DNA of 64,000 nucleotides from Sabulicella rubraurantiaca (GCF_017355885.1 NZ_JAFEUU010000008.1:1-64000); one strand, 5' to 3'; numbered from the stretch's first letter, positions 25,766 to 35,304 are shown. The notes: generated by a model from the letters alone, not told the origin. Program-made: numbers and translations.

Positions 25766-26521
25766 CTAGGATTGGCGCTTGACGGCCTGCGGGTACATCA
25801 CTGCGTCGCCCTTGCTCCACATGTAGGAGAGTTCCTCGTGGGTGATGACTTCCGGCGTCTTGCCGTTCCGTGAGCAGAGCGTCTCCACGATGATGTTACG
25901 CTTTACCTCCGAGACCAGCACGCAGGTGCGGTGATAGGCCTCAGACAGCGTGCGGCCGAGGACGGTGAAGCCGTGGCGCCGCATGATGATGCAGTTGGTG
26001 TCCTGGATGAACGTCTTGATGGGCGCTACATCTTCCTCGACGTTAACACTGGCTGGCAGATAGAAGGCCGGCTTCTGCATTAGGAAGCCATATGTGAGAC
26101 TGAAGCTCCTGATCTCCTCGTAGCCCGAGGCGAGGAAGGCGATCGTCTCGTCGTGGTGCAGGTGGATTACGCAATTCACGTCGGGACGCAAGCGCAGGAT
26201 TTCGCGGTTCATCTGGTGGCCAACGGTGGTGGCCTTCTCACCCGCGAGAAGCCGGCCGTAGGGAATGTCAGTGATCACGAGGTCCTCGACCTCTGCCTCC
26301 TCCAGGCTCACGCCCTGCGGCTTGGCGTAGCAGATACCATCCGGGTAGTCGGGGTGCGGCACGCGCACGACCATGCCGCCGACGCTGGAATTCACAAGGC
26401 CGCGGGCGGCGAGCCAATGAGCATACTTCACATAGGACGCAGCGACCTTCGGATCGAAGGTGACGTTCGGATCGGGCGTCAATTCGTTGACGCGGTAGGG
26501 CGGGGTTTGAATGCCGTCCAT
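25766..26521 (-). CDS. Class II aldolase/adducin family protein
   Basis: 251 aa. A zinc-dependent aldolase fold acting on hydroxy-acid or sugar-phosphate-like substrates. IHLHHDET carries the His-x-His zinc ligands and IMRRHGFTVLG the third His; YAKPQGVSLEE and NSSVGGMVVRV form the substrate loop. AAGGAG sits seven bases before the ATG. It begins 12 bp after a Bug binding-protein gene, so uptake and cleavage (or decarboxylation) of one substrate are likely linked. The exact reaction cannot be read from sequence. Confidence 0.9.
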   Translation of the reverse strand: MDGIQTPPYRVNELTPDPNVTFDPKVAASYVKYAHWLAARGLVNSSVGGMVVRVPHPDYPDGICYAKPQGVSLEEAEVEDLVITDIPYGRLLAGEKATTVGHQMNREILRLRPDVNCVIHLHHDETIAFLASGYEEIRSFSLTYGFLMQKPAFYLPASVNVEEDVAPIKTFIQDTNCIIMRRHGFTVLGRTLSEAYHRTCVLVSEVKRNIIVETLCSRNGKTPEVITHEELSYMWSKGDAVMYPQAVKRQS

Positions 26522-26533
26522 GGGGGCGCTCCT

Positions 26534-27496
26534 TTATTCCGGCTGGATGTGAAGCCGCTCGGCAAGCGCGCGCCATTTCCGCGCGTCGTCGGCGACGACC
26601 TGGGTGAATTCGGCGGGCGTTGGCATGGCGGGGATCACGTCCATCGCCTCGAGTTCGGCCTTGCCGGGGCCGGATAGAAAAGCCTGTGCCAGTGCCTGCT
26701 GGATGAGGGTGGCGACAGCAGGCGGCATGCCGACTGGGCCCATGAGCCCGTACCAGAAAGCAGCATCGAAGCCCTCGATGCCAAAGCTCGAGAAGAGCGG
26801 CACCTGGGGCAGCATCACCGAGGGGCGGCTGATGGCATAGGCGGTGAATCTTCCCTCGCGCACCATTGCGGCGGAGGCAGGCGGGTTGTCGAGCAGCAGG
26901 GCCACCGTGCCGTTCAGCAGGTCGGGATAGACCTGCGAGGAACCACGGTAAGGCACATGCCGCATCTCGATCCCGGCCAGCAACTCCAGCTGCCGCGTCA
27001 AGAGGTAGCCGAGCGTGGTTACACCGACGGAGGCGTAGACGACTTGGCCGGGATTCGCCTTGATCCGTGCTATGAGCGAGGGGAAGTCTGCAGCCTGCGC
27101 CGCAGGTCCGCCGATCAGCACATAAGGCGTGCTGCCGATCAGGGTGATTGGCGTGAAGGAGGTCACGGGATCGTAGGGCAGATCGCGGCGGAAAATGGGT
27201 GCGACGGGATGGCTGCTCGAAGTGGCGACGCCGATCGTGTAGCCGTCGGGCGCGGCGCGGGCGACCGCCTCCGTGCCCACCATGCCACCGGCGCCGGGGC
27301 GGTTTTCGACCACTACGGGCACGCCGAGGGCCTCCGACAGCCGGCGCGTGGCGACGCGTGCCGTGGCGTCCGTGCCGCCACCCGGCGGCAGTGGGACGAT
27401 GCAGCGGATAGGGCGGGAGGGCCAGACATCCTGGGCCAGTGCGGGCGTTGACAGGGTGGCGGCGGCCAAGAGGCTGCGGCGGGTGGTTTGGATCAT
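26534..27496 (-). CDS. Bug/TctC-family TTT substrate-binding protein
   Basis: 320 aa from ATG 27496, with the signal peptide QTTRRSLLAAATLSTPALA. A longer frame to 27577 adds 27 residues that look unlike a signal, so it is rejected; GGGGAC before 27496 gives a moderate ribosome site. Family marks are PIRCIVPLPPGGGTDATAR, VVENRPGAGGMVG, APDGYTIGV. It is the first gene of a two-gene unit with the class II aldolase. Confidence 0.92.
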   Translation of the reverse strand: MIQTTRRSLLAAATLSTPALAQDVWPSRPIRCIVPLPPGGGTDATARVATRRLSEALGVPVVVENRPGAGGMVGTEAVARAAPDGYTIGVATSSSHPVAPIFRRDLPYDPVTSFTPITLIGSTPYVLIGGPAAQAADFPSLIARIKANPGQVVYASVGVTTLGYLLTRQLELLAGIEMRHVPYRGSSQVYPDLLNGTVALLLDNPPASAAMVREGRFTAYAISRPSVMLPQVPLFSSFGIEGFDAAFWYGLMGPVGMPPAVATLIQQALAQAFLSGPGKAELEAMDVIPAMPTPAEFTQVVADDARKWRALAERLHIQPE

Positions 27497-27603
27497 TCCA
27501 GTCCCCGTATCAGGCGTGCGTATCCCCAGTGCCCTGATCCTCGCACCTGCTTGATAATCAGCGCCAGCTAATTTCAATCTCGACCGGCAACAGGGGCATT
27601 TCG

Positions 27604-27756
27604 GGCGACTACGTGCGCGTCTCAGCCTGTCCCGACGCCGACACCGTGCTGCGCTCGTTGCCGGCTTGGTTCGCCCACTACAACGAGGTCCATCCCCATC
27701 GCGCCCTGCGCTACCTCTCCCCGAGGCAGTTCATCCGTGCCAACCTGAAAACCTGA
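27604..27756 (+). pseudogene. IS3-family transposase C-terminal fragment
   Basis: 51 codons: GDYVRVSACPDADTVL, then WFAHYNEVHPHRALRYLSPR, ending FIRANLKT. This matches the C-terminal rve-type end of IS3-family (IS407-like) OrfB. The tgacctgccc just after the stop followed by cgggggca resembles the terminal inverted repeat of that group. Nothing upstream continues the transposase. Confidence 0.65.
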
Positions 27757-28477
27757 CCTGCCCAATCTTTCGGGGGCAACAAAAATGCCGCTCTCGACGC
27801 GCGCCACTCGGGCACCAGCGAACGGTTAAAGGCCCTTCTAGCGGCCGCCGCATCACTCGGCATGATGGCAGAGGTAGCGCGCTCGCTCATCATCCGTATC
27901 GACGGAATCAACGTTGGCTCGCCGCACACTTCCGGCGCGTTTCAAATCTATCCGACCGATCCCTCTCGTGAGGCCGGTCCAGTTGCTTTTTCGGCCTACA
28001 CGAATGCTGTCCATTCTCTGGCAGGTGGAAGTCTCCCGGACAGAACTGTGCCGGGGGAGACGTTGCTGCGTTGCAACGAGACGGCGCTTCTGGCGCGATC
28101 TGGCGAATGGCTTACGGCGCTGTGTTCGCTCCAAGGGGCTGTCGTGCCCGACGCTGTATGTCCCAGTAGACAGACGCTCGTTGGCAGAAGACATGAATCT
28201 TGCCTCTAGCCACAAAATAAGTCTGCCTGCTCTCCCTTGCCTAGACGAAATGCGCTCGGCCGAAGGGTGAGCAGCGAGAACATCAAGCCACAGCGCGGCG
28301 TCGCCGCATCATGCCGATCTGCCTTCGTTGGCAACGGGTTCTCTTTAGGAGGAGAGTGCCTGTAAGGAACAGCCATGCCGCAGGGCCACGAGGAAGTGAG
28401 GGAAACCCTGCGGCAGATGAATGCGACGGTCCGTGCCTCTGCCACACTTCGCTTTTGATGGCAGAAGCGCAGAAGCG
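27757..28477. other. Stretch without a supported gene
   Basis: About 720 bp after the IS3 fragment. A 115-codon plus-strand frame from 27862 and a 120-codon minus-strand frame at 27853-28215 overlap; neither shows a family motif, ribosome site or strong codon bias. Composition is lower in GC than coding regions here. It may be transferred or decayed DNA. Confidence 0.45.
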
Positions 28478-28906
28478 CTACTTGATCAGGAAATCGTCCT
28501 TGGCCTTGCCCTGAGCCTGGGCCACCTGGATCCATTTCGGCATGCGGCCTCGACCGCTCCAAAGCTCCCCGTTCGGGCCACGGAACTTCGGCGCAGGCCC
28601 TTCGCCATCTGCCTTGCGCGCAGACTTGCCGCGGCCGCGGCCTGACTCCTGGCTGGCCCCGCCAAAAAGGTCGCGGACGCTGATGCCCAGCGCGGCCGCC
28701 TTGCGCTCGATCTCTTCCTTGAGCGCCTTCTTCTCGTCCTCGGCCTTTCGCTGGATCAGCCGCTCTGCCGTGCTGACGACCTGTCTCAATTCCCCGACGC
28801 TCATCGTTTCAAGCGCAGCGGACGCCTTCTCTACGGCCTGTGTGCTGCCAGCCTCATGCTCGCGAGCGCGGGACGGAGATTGGGAATCAGCTTCGTTGAC
28901 CAACAT
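28478..28906 (-). CDS. H-NS family DNA-binding protein
   Basis: 142 aa from ATG 28906, which GAGGAG precedes by eight bases; a longer frame to 28972 has no such support. A coiled-coil oligomerisation half (ELRQVVSTAERLIQRKAEDE and on) is followed by a basic linker and the H-NS C-terminal motif FRGPNGELWSGRGRMPKWI, in which Gly-Arg-Gly-Arg contacts the minor groove. Such proteins coat AT-rich or foreign DNA and silence it; the surrounding decayed, lower-GC DNA fits such a role. Cytosolic nucleoid protein. Confidence 0.88.
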   Translation of the reverse strand: MLVNEADSQSPSRAREHEAGSTQAVEKASAALETMSVGELRQVVSTAERLIQRKAEDEKKALKEEIERKAAALGISVRDLFGGASQESGRGRGKSARKADGEGPAPKFRGPNGELWSGRGRMPKWIQVAQAQGKAKDDFLIK

Positions 28907-29151
28907 CAAAAAACACTCCTCAGACAAAGGTAGATGCCGCCTGTTCCTATAGGCGTCGAACGCGATTTGCAAAGAGTGGCGGGCATCGTTCGGAAATTGT
29001 CGCGCGGAAATGCTGCTCTGCGATCATCAGCGAGAGGGTTCGATGCAACGGAAGTAAGTTCAGGAAGCGAATGGATCGAGTCTGCCTGCCGAATCTATGG
29101 ACGGAGTTCAGTTTCCGGCACGCGGTTCAACCTGCGCCGAGGGATCGCGCA

Positions 29152-29358
29152 TCAGGGCCACAAAGGCCGGCTGAACGAGGTGGCAAGCCGCCACAGGGCG
29201 AAGTCACGCTCTCTGATGAACTCCATGCTCTCGTGGCGAACCTCGAACATCCGCATGGCCAGGGTGGCGTCCGCCCCCATGCGGGTGAGGTAGTCAATGA
29301 TCGCCCACTTGGCGGCGTCGCGGTGGCGCTCGGCCGCGGCGGCATCTAGGTTGGGCAT
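29152..29358 (-). CDS. Small hypothetical protein
   Basis: 68 aa from ATG 29358: MPNLDAAAAERHRDAAKWAI, then LTRMGADATLAMRMFEVRHESM, mostly helical. Codon third positions are strongly GC-rich, supporting real coding. The frame stays open to 29442, but that extension would overlap the leader of the divergent NTF2-like gene. Only a weak ribosome site (CGAG) is seen. Function unknown. Confidence 0.5.
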   Translation of the reverse strand: MPNLDAAAAERHRDAAKWAIIDYLTRMGADATLAMRMFEVRHESMEFIRERDFALWRLATSFSRPLWP

Positions 29359-29459
29359 GATCAGCTCGGGCTTGTGGACGCCGATGCGCGCGCTGGGCAC
29401 GGCCTCTATGGGCTGAACGAAGCGGTTCACGCCGCGTGGCACGAGGGGAGGAGGCCAGG

Positions 29460-29855
29460 ATGGACGGCATGTCGGTTGTGGAGGAAGGCGCGGTCGCGGC
29501 CGCGCTGGCGGTGCTCGACCGCCACATGGCGGCGCTCAATGCGGGCGATCAGGCGGCCATGACGGCGGAGTTGCACTTTCCGCACTACCGCCTCGCGGGG
29601 GGGCGCCTGCAGATCTGGGAAAGGCCGGACACCTATCTCGCCGATTTCCTCGCCCGCGCCGGCGAGGGCTGGCATCACAGCGCCTGGGATTTCCGGAACC
29701 CCATCGCGGCCAGCGCGGACAAGGTCCATCTGGACGTGCAGTTCACCCGCTACCGTGCTGACGGGTCCAGCCTTGGCGCCTTCCGCTCGATCTGGGTGGT
29801 GGCGCATCTGAATGGCCGCTGGGCCGCGCAGTTGCGGTCGAGTTTCGCGCGCTGA
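29460..29855 (+). CDS. NTF2-like (SnoaL-type) protein
   Basis: 131 aa with the cone-shaped NTF2 fold: an N-terminal helix (AALAVLDRHMAALNAGDQAA), FPHYRLAGGRLQIWE, and the late strands VHLDVQFTRYRADG and FRSIWVVAHLNGRWAAQLRSS. Such proteins are small enzymes or binding modules acting on cyclic or aromatic compounds. GAGGGGAGGAGG precedes the ATG. It is 34 bp ahead of a Bug gene, so both probably serve one catabolic route. Confidence 0.85.
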   Translation: MDGMSVVEEGAVAAALAVLDRHMAALNAGDQAAMTAELHFPHYRLAGGRLQIWERPDTYLADFLARAGEGWHHSAWDFRNPIAASADKVHLDVQFTRYRADGSSLGAFRSIWVVAHLNGRWAAQLRSSFAR

Positions 29856-29889
29856 CAGGCGTGCTGGCGGCAATAACTAGGATAACACC

Positions 29890-30870
29890 ATGATACGACG
29901 CAGCATGCTGAGTTCGCTGGCCGCGATCGCGGCCGTCGCCGCAACCGGCGGACGCCGCGCCGAGGCGCAGGCTTGGCCGAACCGGCCCATCCGGGTGGTG
30001 GTTACCTATGCGCCCGGTGGCAGTTCGGACATCTCGATCCGCAGCATCGCGCAGGGCGTCGGCGAGCGCCTCGGCCAGGGGCTGGTCGTCGAAAACCGGG
30101 CGGGTGCGAATGGCTCGATTGGGATGGAGGCTGTCGCTCGGGCGCCGGCCGATGGGCATACTTTCGCGGTCACCGCAGATTCGGCGGTGTTCCAGACGCT
30201 GCTGAAGCCGACCTATCCCTATGACGTGGCGCGCGACTTCGAGCCGGTCTCGCTGCTCGTCTCCCAGCCGATCGTCATCGCGGTGCATCCCTCACTGGGT
30301 GTAAGGAGTCTCACGGAACTGGTGGCGAAGGCCCGGCGCGATGGGGAGGAATTGCCCTACGTGCTCTCCGGCATCGGCGGCACGCATCACCTCGCCGCGG
30401 CACTGTTCGCGGAGCAAATGGGCATCAAGCTCACCCCGGTTTCCTATCGTGGGGGCGGGCAGGCCATCAACGATCTGGTGGGCGGCCAGGTGAAGCTCGG
30501 CTTCCTTGGCTCCTCGCCCGTGCTCCCGCATGCGCGCGAGCGCCGGCTGCGCATCATCGGCGTCACCTCCGCGCAGCGTTCGACGACCCTGCCCGATGTG
30601 CCGACGGTGGCGGAGGCGCTGGGGTTAGCCGATTACGGGCTCGACCAGTGGTTCTGCATGCTGGCACCGCGCGGCACGCCGGAGGAGGCCATCGGCCGGA
30701 TGAACCGCGCGATCGACGCCGCCTTCGCGGAGCCGGCGGTGAAGCGCGTGCTGGCCGATCTCGCACTCGATCCGCTCGGCGGGCCGCCGGAGGCGCTGGC
30801 CGAGCGGATCCGCCGCGAAAGGGAGATCTGGTCCACTGCGGGCCGTCGCCTCGGCTTGGCCGAAGGTTGA
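29890..30870 (+). CDS. Bug/TctC-family TTT substrate-binding protein
   Basis: 326 aa. Signal peptide through GGRRAEAQA. Family marks are PIRVVVTYAPGGSSDIS, VVENRAGANGSIGMEAVARAPADGHTF, and a late TTLPDVPTVAEALGLADYG. It follows the NTF2-like gene as a two-gene unit. It is the fourth Bug protein in the window; each sits with a different enzyme type, suggesting different ligands. Confidence 0.93.
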   Translation: MIRRSMLSSLAAIAAVAATGGRRAEAQAWPNRPIRVVVTYAPGGSSDISIRSIAQGVGERLGQGLVVENRAGANGSIGMEAVARAPADGHTFAVTADSAVFQTLLKPTYPYDVARDFEPVSLLVSQPIVIAVHPSLGVRSLTELVAKARRDGEELPYVLSGIGGTHHLAAALFAEQMGIKLTPVSYRGGGQAINDLVGGQVKLGFLGSSPVLPHARERRLRIIGVTSAQRSTTLPDVPTVAEALGLADYGLDQWFCMLAPRGTPEEAIGRMNRAIDAAFAEPAVKRVLADLALDPLGGPPEALAERIRREREIWSTAGRRLGLAEG

Positions 30871-30994
30871 CCCTCGCGCTCCAGTTCGGCGCCGGCGCGC
30901 CCCGGGGGCGGCGCAGATGCCATAGAGCGCTTCGGATCTGCTGCGTGTTCGCAACTTGGCTCAGCAGCCATCCACTCTGAGCGTCCGTCTATGC

Positions 30995-31216
30995 CTAGTT
31001 CTCTAGGCCACGCCAGCGGCGCTCGCGCCGCAGGTGCTGCCGCAGGAACTCCAGTCGCGTTAGGAAGGTCTTCAGGACAGTCCTGGCCGCGTCTGCCTCT
31101 TCGAAGAGCCGGTCGCGATCCAAATCCCTGATGAGGGAGCGCTGCCGCGCCACCAGCCCCTCGCTTTCTCGGATGAGCCGCTCAGCCCAGGCCAGAGAAT
31201 CCTCATGCAGTTCCAT
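30995..31216 (-). CDS. Small coiled-coil protein, hypothetical
   Basis: 73 aa: MELHEDSLAWAERLIRESEG, then VARQRSLIRDLDRDRL, ending LRQHLRRERRWRGLEN; almost wholly helical and charged. The start at 31216 is taken with GGTGGG just before it, although the frame remains open to 31564 through sequence that is not protein-like. I recall similar short proteins in related genera but cannot name the family. Confidence 0.5.
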   Translation of the reverse strand: MELHEDSLAWAERLIRESEGLVARQRSLIRDLDRDRLFEEADAARTVLKTFLTRLEFLRQHLRRERRWRGLEN

Positions 31217-31377
31217 GCGCCCACCGTCAGGGAAAGGTTCAGCCCCAGAAAATCGGAAGGCGCCGAGAGGATCTGTCCTCTTGGCGCCTTGATAACGATC
31301 TCGGCCAGTGAAGGCCGGGGTCGCGTTGGAGAATGATGCCTGATCAAGGCCCGGGCATGAAGAACGGGAAAACCCGT

Positions 31378-31540
31378 AACTTCCTAGCAGCTGACGGCAA
31401 CGGCAAGGCGACGCGAGGCCCCCGACGGTGAGCCCTCGAAGATGATGGCTGGTGGTGCTGGTGTGGTGCGCCTGTTGCCGGATGAAGAGGTAACGACGGG
31501 GCTCGGCATTGCCGAGGGCCTCGAGACAGCGCTTTCGATG
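31378..31540 (+). pseudogene. Toprim-domain (primase/DUF7146-like) remnant, frameshifted
   Basis: NFLAADGNGKATRGP followed, after a one-base shift in the C run near 31410-31414, by DGEPSKMMAGGAGVVRLLPD and GLGIAEGLETALS. The GIAEGxETALS motif is the Toprim signature Glu of phage/plasmid-type primases and helicases. The rest of the domain, including the acidic pair, is missing. It is antisense to the second half of the frame at 31384-31725. A prophage or plasmid relic. Confidence 0.6.
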
Positions 31541-31725
31541 CGATCGCTGATGACGACGATGCACAGAAGCAGCCGCACCCCTTCGATTCGCGTGCCGATG
31601 GAGCGGATGCGCTCGAACCCGGCACGCTCCGTCGCGTCCGCTGTGCCTGGCGCAGCGAGATGGGAAAGCAGGGCCAGGTCCCGGCGAAGAGCCATCGCAG
31701 GGCGCGGGTGGTCTGAATCATTCAT
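31384..31725 (-). CDS. Truncated hypothetical protein
   Basis: 113-codon frame. Only the first ~60 residues (ALRRDLALLSHLAAPGTADA, then RIEGVRLLLCIVVISDRI) have coding-like composition; from about residue 62 the frame is the antisense of the Toprim remnant. It is probably a gene cut short by insertion or recombination of that segment. Not recognised. The start at 31725 has no clear ribosome site. Confidence 0.35.
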   Translation of the reverse strand: MNDSDHPRPAMALRRDLALLSHLAAPGTADATERAGFERIRSIGTRIEGVRLLLCIVVISDRIESAVSRPSAMPSPVVTSSSGNRRTTPAPPAIIFEGSPSGASRRLAVAVSC

Positions 31726-31876
31726 TGTCTCCGAAGGATGTGTGAGTGAATGACGCCGCCCAGGCGAACAAGCCGGATCCTTTCTCGGAGGGGCCGGCTG
31801 GTGCGCTGGGCAGGTGATCCCTCTCTTTCTTTCCTCAGAGCTTGCGCCGGCCGATGGCCGTGGGGCGTGCGGCGCT

Positions 31877-32122
31877 CTACTCGACGTTCCGGCCCTTGCG
31901 ACTTTCGTCGAGATCGCCCTCCCACTTCACCTTGCCAGCGAGCCGCAGAATGGCTTTCTGCCGCTTGAGGCGGATCACCAGGCGGAGGGCTTCCTCCACG
32001 ACAGCTTCGGGCGAGGAAAGGCCCGTCGCTTCTTGAGCCTGTGCCAACAACTTCCGATCGACGGAGACGCGCGTTCGCTTGATAGCTGGTTGCTGGGTGT
32101 GGTCTTTCGGAGGAAGACTCAT
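31877..32122 (-). CDS. VapB-type antitoxin, no VapC partner
   Basis: 81 aa. RTRVSVDRKLLAQAQEATGL, then VEEALRLVIRLKRQKAILRL and GKVKWEGDLDESR, match VapB/DUF2191 antitoxins, with an N-terminal ribbon DNA-binding part and a C-terminal Trp/Glu stretch that would wrap a PIN toxin. The start at 32122 lies 13 bp after recD2, so it depends on that promoter. No PIN-domain gene lies downstream; the 150 bp after its stop hold no such motif. An orphan antitoxin. Confidence 0.75.
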   Translation of the reverse strand: MSLPPKDHTQQPAIKRTRVSVDRKLLAQAQEATGLSSPEAVVEEALRLVIRLKRQKAILRLAGKVKWEGDLDESRKGRNVE

Positions 32123-32135
32123 CGCCGGTGAGTCC

Positions 32136-34361
32136 CTATCCGGCCGGGACCGATGGGGCGGCCGAAAGCCACTCGCGCAGCTTCGACCACCGACGCCGTC
32201 CGCCCTGATTCCGCACCGCGAGGCCCAGGGCCCGCTTCTGCCCCAGGAACACAACCAGCTTCTTGCCGCGCGTCACGCCCGTGTAGAGCAGGTTGCGCGC
32301 CAGCATGGTGTAGTGCTGCGTCGTCACCGGGATCACCACGGCCGGGTATTCCGACCCCTGAGCCTTGTGGATGGTCGTCGCGTAGGCCAGCACCAGCTCA
32401 TCCAGCTCGCCGAAGCCGTAGGATACCGGCCGTCCGTCAAAGGTGACGGTGAGTTCGCCCTCCTCCATGTCCAGGCCGGTGATCACACCCAGGTCGCCGT
32501 TGAAGACCTCGCGCTCGTAGTTGTTCGCCACCTGCATGACCTTGTCGCCGGGGCAGAAGGTCCAGCCGAACCGCTCGACCCGCAGCTCTCCAGGTGGGTT
32601 GAGCGCCTTCTGCAGCTCGATATTGAGCGCTCGCGCTCCAAGCCCGCCGCGGTTCATGGGGCACAGGACCTGCACGTCGCGGACCGGATCAAGGCCGAAG
32701 CGCGCCGGGATGCGCTCCTTCACGAGGTTCAGCAGCTTGCGGATGCCCTCCTCGGGATCGTTCGCCTCAACAAAGAAGAAATCGCCCCCCGGCTGCGCCT
32801 CCAGGTCCGGCATCTGACCGCTATTGATGCGGTGGGCGTTCACCACGACCTGGCTTTCTGCGGCCTGCCGGAAGACCTCGGTCAGCCGCACCACGGGGAC
32901 GGCATCCGAGCCGATGATGTCGGACAGCACCTGTCCGGGGCCGACACTCGGCAGCTGATCGACGTCGCCCACCAGCAGCAGGGCGGCATCGTCCGGCAAG
33001 GCCCGGAGCAGGGCACGCATCAGGGGCACGTCCACCATGGAGGTTTCGTCCACCACGAGAAGCTCACAATCCAGGGGCGCCACCTCGTCCCGCTTGAACC
33101 CCCCGGTCTTGGGATCGCTTTCCAGCAGCCGGTGGATGGTCCGGGCTTCGAGGCCGGTGCTTTCGCTCAGGCGCTTGGCCGCGCGGCCCGTGGGGGCGCA
33201 GAGCGCCACGTCCACGCCTTTCGCCCGCAGGACCTGAAGGATGGAATTGACCAGGGTGGTCTTCCCCACTCCGGGTCCGCCGGTGATCACCAGCACCTTA
33301 GAAGTGAGGGCGAGCCGCAGAGCCTCGCGCTGGCTGTCGGCCAGGGAGAGTCCGGTCCGCGCCTCCACCCAGGGAACGGCCTTGTCAGCATCGATCTCTG
33401 GCCAGGGCAGGGCGCCGGCGGACAGACGCCGCAGCCGTTCCGCGATGCCCTGCTCGGCGCGATAAAGGCCGGCCAGGAATACGCAGCGCTCGCTGTCGAG
33501 GGTGTCGGCCACGACCTCCCCCTCCTCAAGCTCCAGCGCGAGGGCGGTCTCGATGAGGTCCGAGGGCACCTCCAGCAGCTTGCCCGCGAGGTCCGTCAGA
33601 TCGCCCACAGGCAGGCCACAGTGACCCTCGCCCGTGGCCTCCGCCAGCGCGAAGGAGATGCCGGCACGAACGCGGACCATGGCGGTGCGCTCAATGCCCA
33701 GCTTGCCGGCTACGGTGTCGGCCGTCCGGAAGCCGATGCCTCGGATATCGCGCGCAAGCCGGTACGGGTTCTCGGTGATGATCTCGACCGATTTCGGCCC
33801 ATAGGTCTTGTAGATCCGCACCGCCCGCGAGGTGCCGACACCGTTGGTGTGCAGGAACAGCATGATCTCGCGGATGATCTTCTGTTCGGACCATCCCGCC
33901 ACGATCCGGGCCGCCCGCTTGGGCCCGATGCCGGTGACCTCGCGCAGCCGGTCCGGCTCAGCCTCGATCAGGTCGAACACGGCCGTCCCGAACGCCCGCA
34001 CCAGCTTCTTGGCATAGACCGGGCCAATGCCGCGGATCATGCCGGAGCCAAGGTATTTCTCGATCCCCTCCAGAGTGGTGGGCTGCGAGGCCTTCAGGAA
34101 GTTCGCTCGGAACTGCAGGCCATGGGTGCGGTCGGTGACCCAACTGCCTGAGACCTGGACCCACTCGCCGGCCGAGATCGAGGCCGCGTGCCCGACCACG
34201 GTGAGGAGATCCCGATGTCCCCGCGCCTTTAAGCGCAGCACGCAGAAGCCGTTCTCGGCGTTGTGATAGGTGACCCGCTCGACCAAGCCTGCCAACGCTT
34301 CGGTGGGCAGCATGCCGTCAGCTGCAGGACGGGAGGGGGCACGAGCGGCGGTGGACAACAC
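32136..34361 (-). CDS. recD2: RecD2-type ATP-dependent DNA helicase
   Basis: 741 aa, 5'-3' superfamily 1 helicase working without RecBC. An N-terminal OB-like part (VERVTYHNAENGFCVLRLKARG) is followed by helix-hairpin-helix motifs (GSGMIRGIGPVYAKKLV, VTGIGPKRAARI). ITGGPGVGKTTLVNSIL is Walker A, LLVVDETSMVD Walker B, and VLAYATTIHKAQGSEYPAV motif V/VI region. The start is GTG 34361, with GAGGGAG nine bases upstream. vapB follows 13 bp after the stop. Role in DNA repair is inferred from the family. Confidence 0.93.
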   Translation of the reverse strand: MLSTAARAPSRPAADGMLPTEALAGLVERVTYHNAENGFCVLRLKARGHRDLLTVVGHAASISAGEWVQVSGSWVTDRTHGLQFRANFLKASQPTTLEGIEKYLGSGMIRGIGPVYAKKLVRAFGTAVFDLIEAEPDRLREVTGIGPKRAARIVAGWSEQKIIREIMLFLHTNGVGTSRAVRIYKTYGPKSVEIITENPYRLARDIRGIGFRTADTVAGKLGIERTAMVRVRAGISFALAEATGEGHCGLPVGDLTDLAGKLLEVPSDLIETALALELEEGEVVADTLDSERCVFLAGLYRAEQGIAERLRRLSAGALPWPEIDADKAVPWVEARTGLSLADSQREALRLALTSKVLVITGGPGVGKTTLVNSILQVLRAKGVDVALCAPTGRAAKRLSESTGLEARTIHRLLESDPKTGGFKRDEVAPLDCELLVVDETSMVDVPLMRALLRALPDDAALLLVGDVDQLPSVGPGQVLSDIIGSDAVPVVRLTEVFRQAAESQVVVNAHRINSGQMPDLEAQPGGDFFFVEANDPEEGIRKLLNLVKERIPARFGLDPVRDVQVLCPMNRGGLGARALNIELQKALNPPGELRVERFGWTFCPGDKVMQVANNYEREVFNGDLGVITGLDMEEGELTVTFDGRPVSYGFGELDELVLAYATTIHKAQGSEYPAVVIPVTTQHYTMLARNLLYTGVTRGKKLVVFLGQKRALGLAVRNQGGRRRWSKLREWLSAAPSVPAG

Positions 34362-34637
34362 GGGGATCGGCTCCCTCAGCTAAAGACCAAGTTAAGCCGC
34401 TGACGCAGGAGATTCCTGCAGCAAGGCCTTCCAGGATGCGGATGACGATAGACCGGCGAGCGGCAGGAAATGCCAAGTCTGCCTTCAAATTCTTCGTGAG
34501 AGATCGGGATTTCGTCAGTGATCTCAAGTCCTGCACTGGCTGCGGCTCCGGAGGAAGACGGCTTCTGATTGAACCAAAGCCTCCCCGGTTTTTCCGATTG
34601 CGCTCGACCGCCAGTCTGCCACCGGGTCTGATCATCC

Positions 34638-35095
<458 letters not shown>

Positions 35096-35096
35096 G

Positions 35097-35304
35097 ATGC
35101 GGTCCGACGAAAGCGCCTCCCAAGGCAGCCACGTGACAAGGGACCTGATTGCGGGCCTTGTGGGCGCGGTGGCCAGCGTTCCGTCCGGTCTCGCAACCGC
35201 CTCCTTGGCCGGTGTGAAGCCCATCGCCGGCATCTAAACCAGCATCTTCGCCCCCTTCGCCGGCGGCCTTCTGGTGTCCGCCCAACGGATGTTCATCTCC
35301 GTCA
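35097..35304 (+). pseudogene. SulP transporter N-terminal fragment with stop codon
   Basis: RDLIAGLVGAVASVPSGLAT, then AGVKPIAGI*TSIFAPFAGG, then LLVSAQRMFIS. It matches residues ~10-75 of the SulP at 36194 nearly base for base, but TAC (Tyr) has become TAA at 35235-35237. Homology stops at about 35302 and AT-rich sequence follows. It begins two bases after the stop of the FPASDP gene. A decayed third SulP copy. Confidence 0.85.

Noticed and set aside
32079-34151. A 690-codon plus-strand frame antisense to recD2
   Set aside because: The opposite strand encodes a full RecD2 with all helicase motifs. The plus frame has no family signature and is rich in His, Gln and Arg, as expected for a shadow frame in GC-rich DNA.
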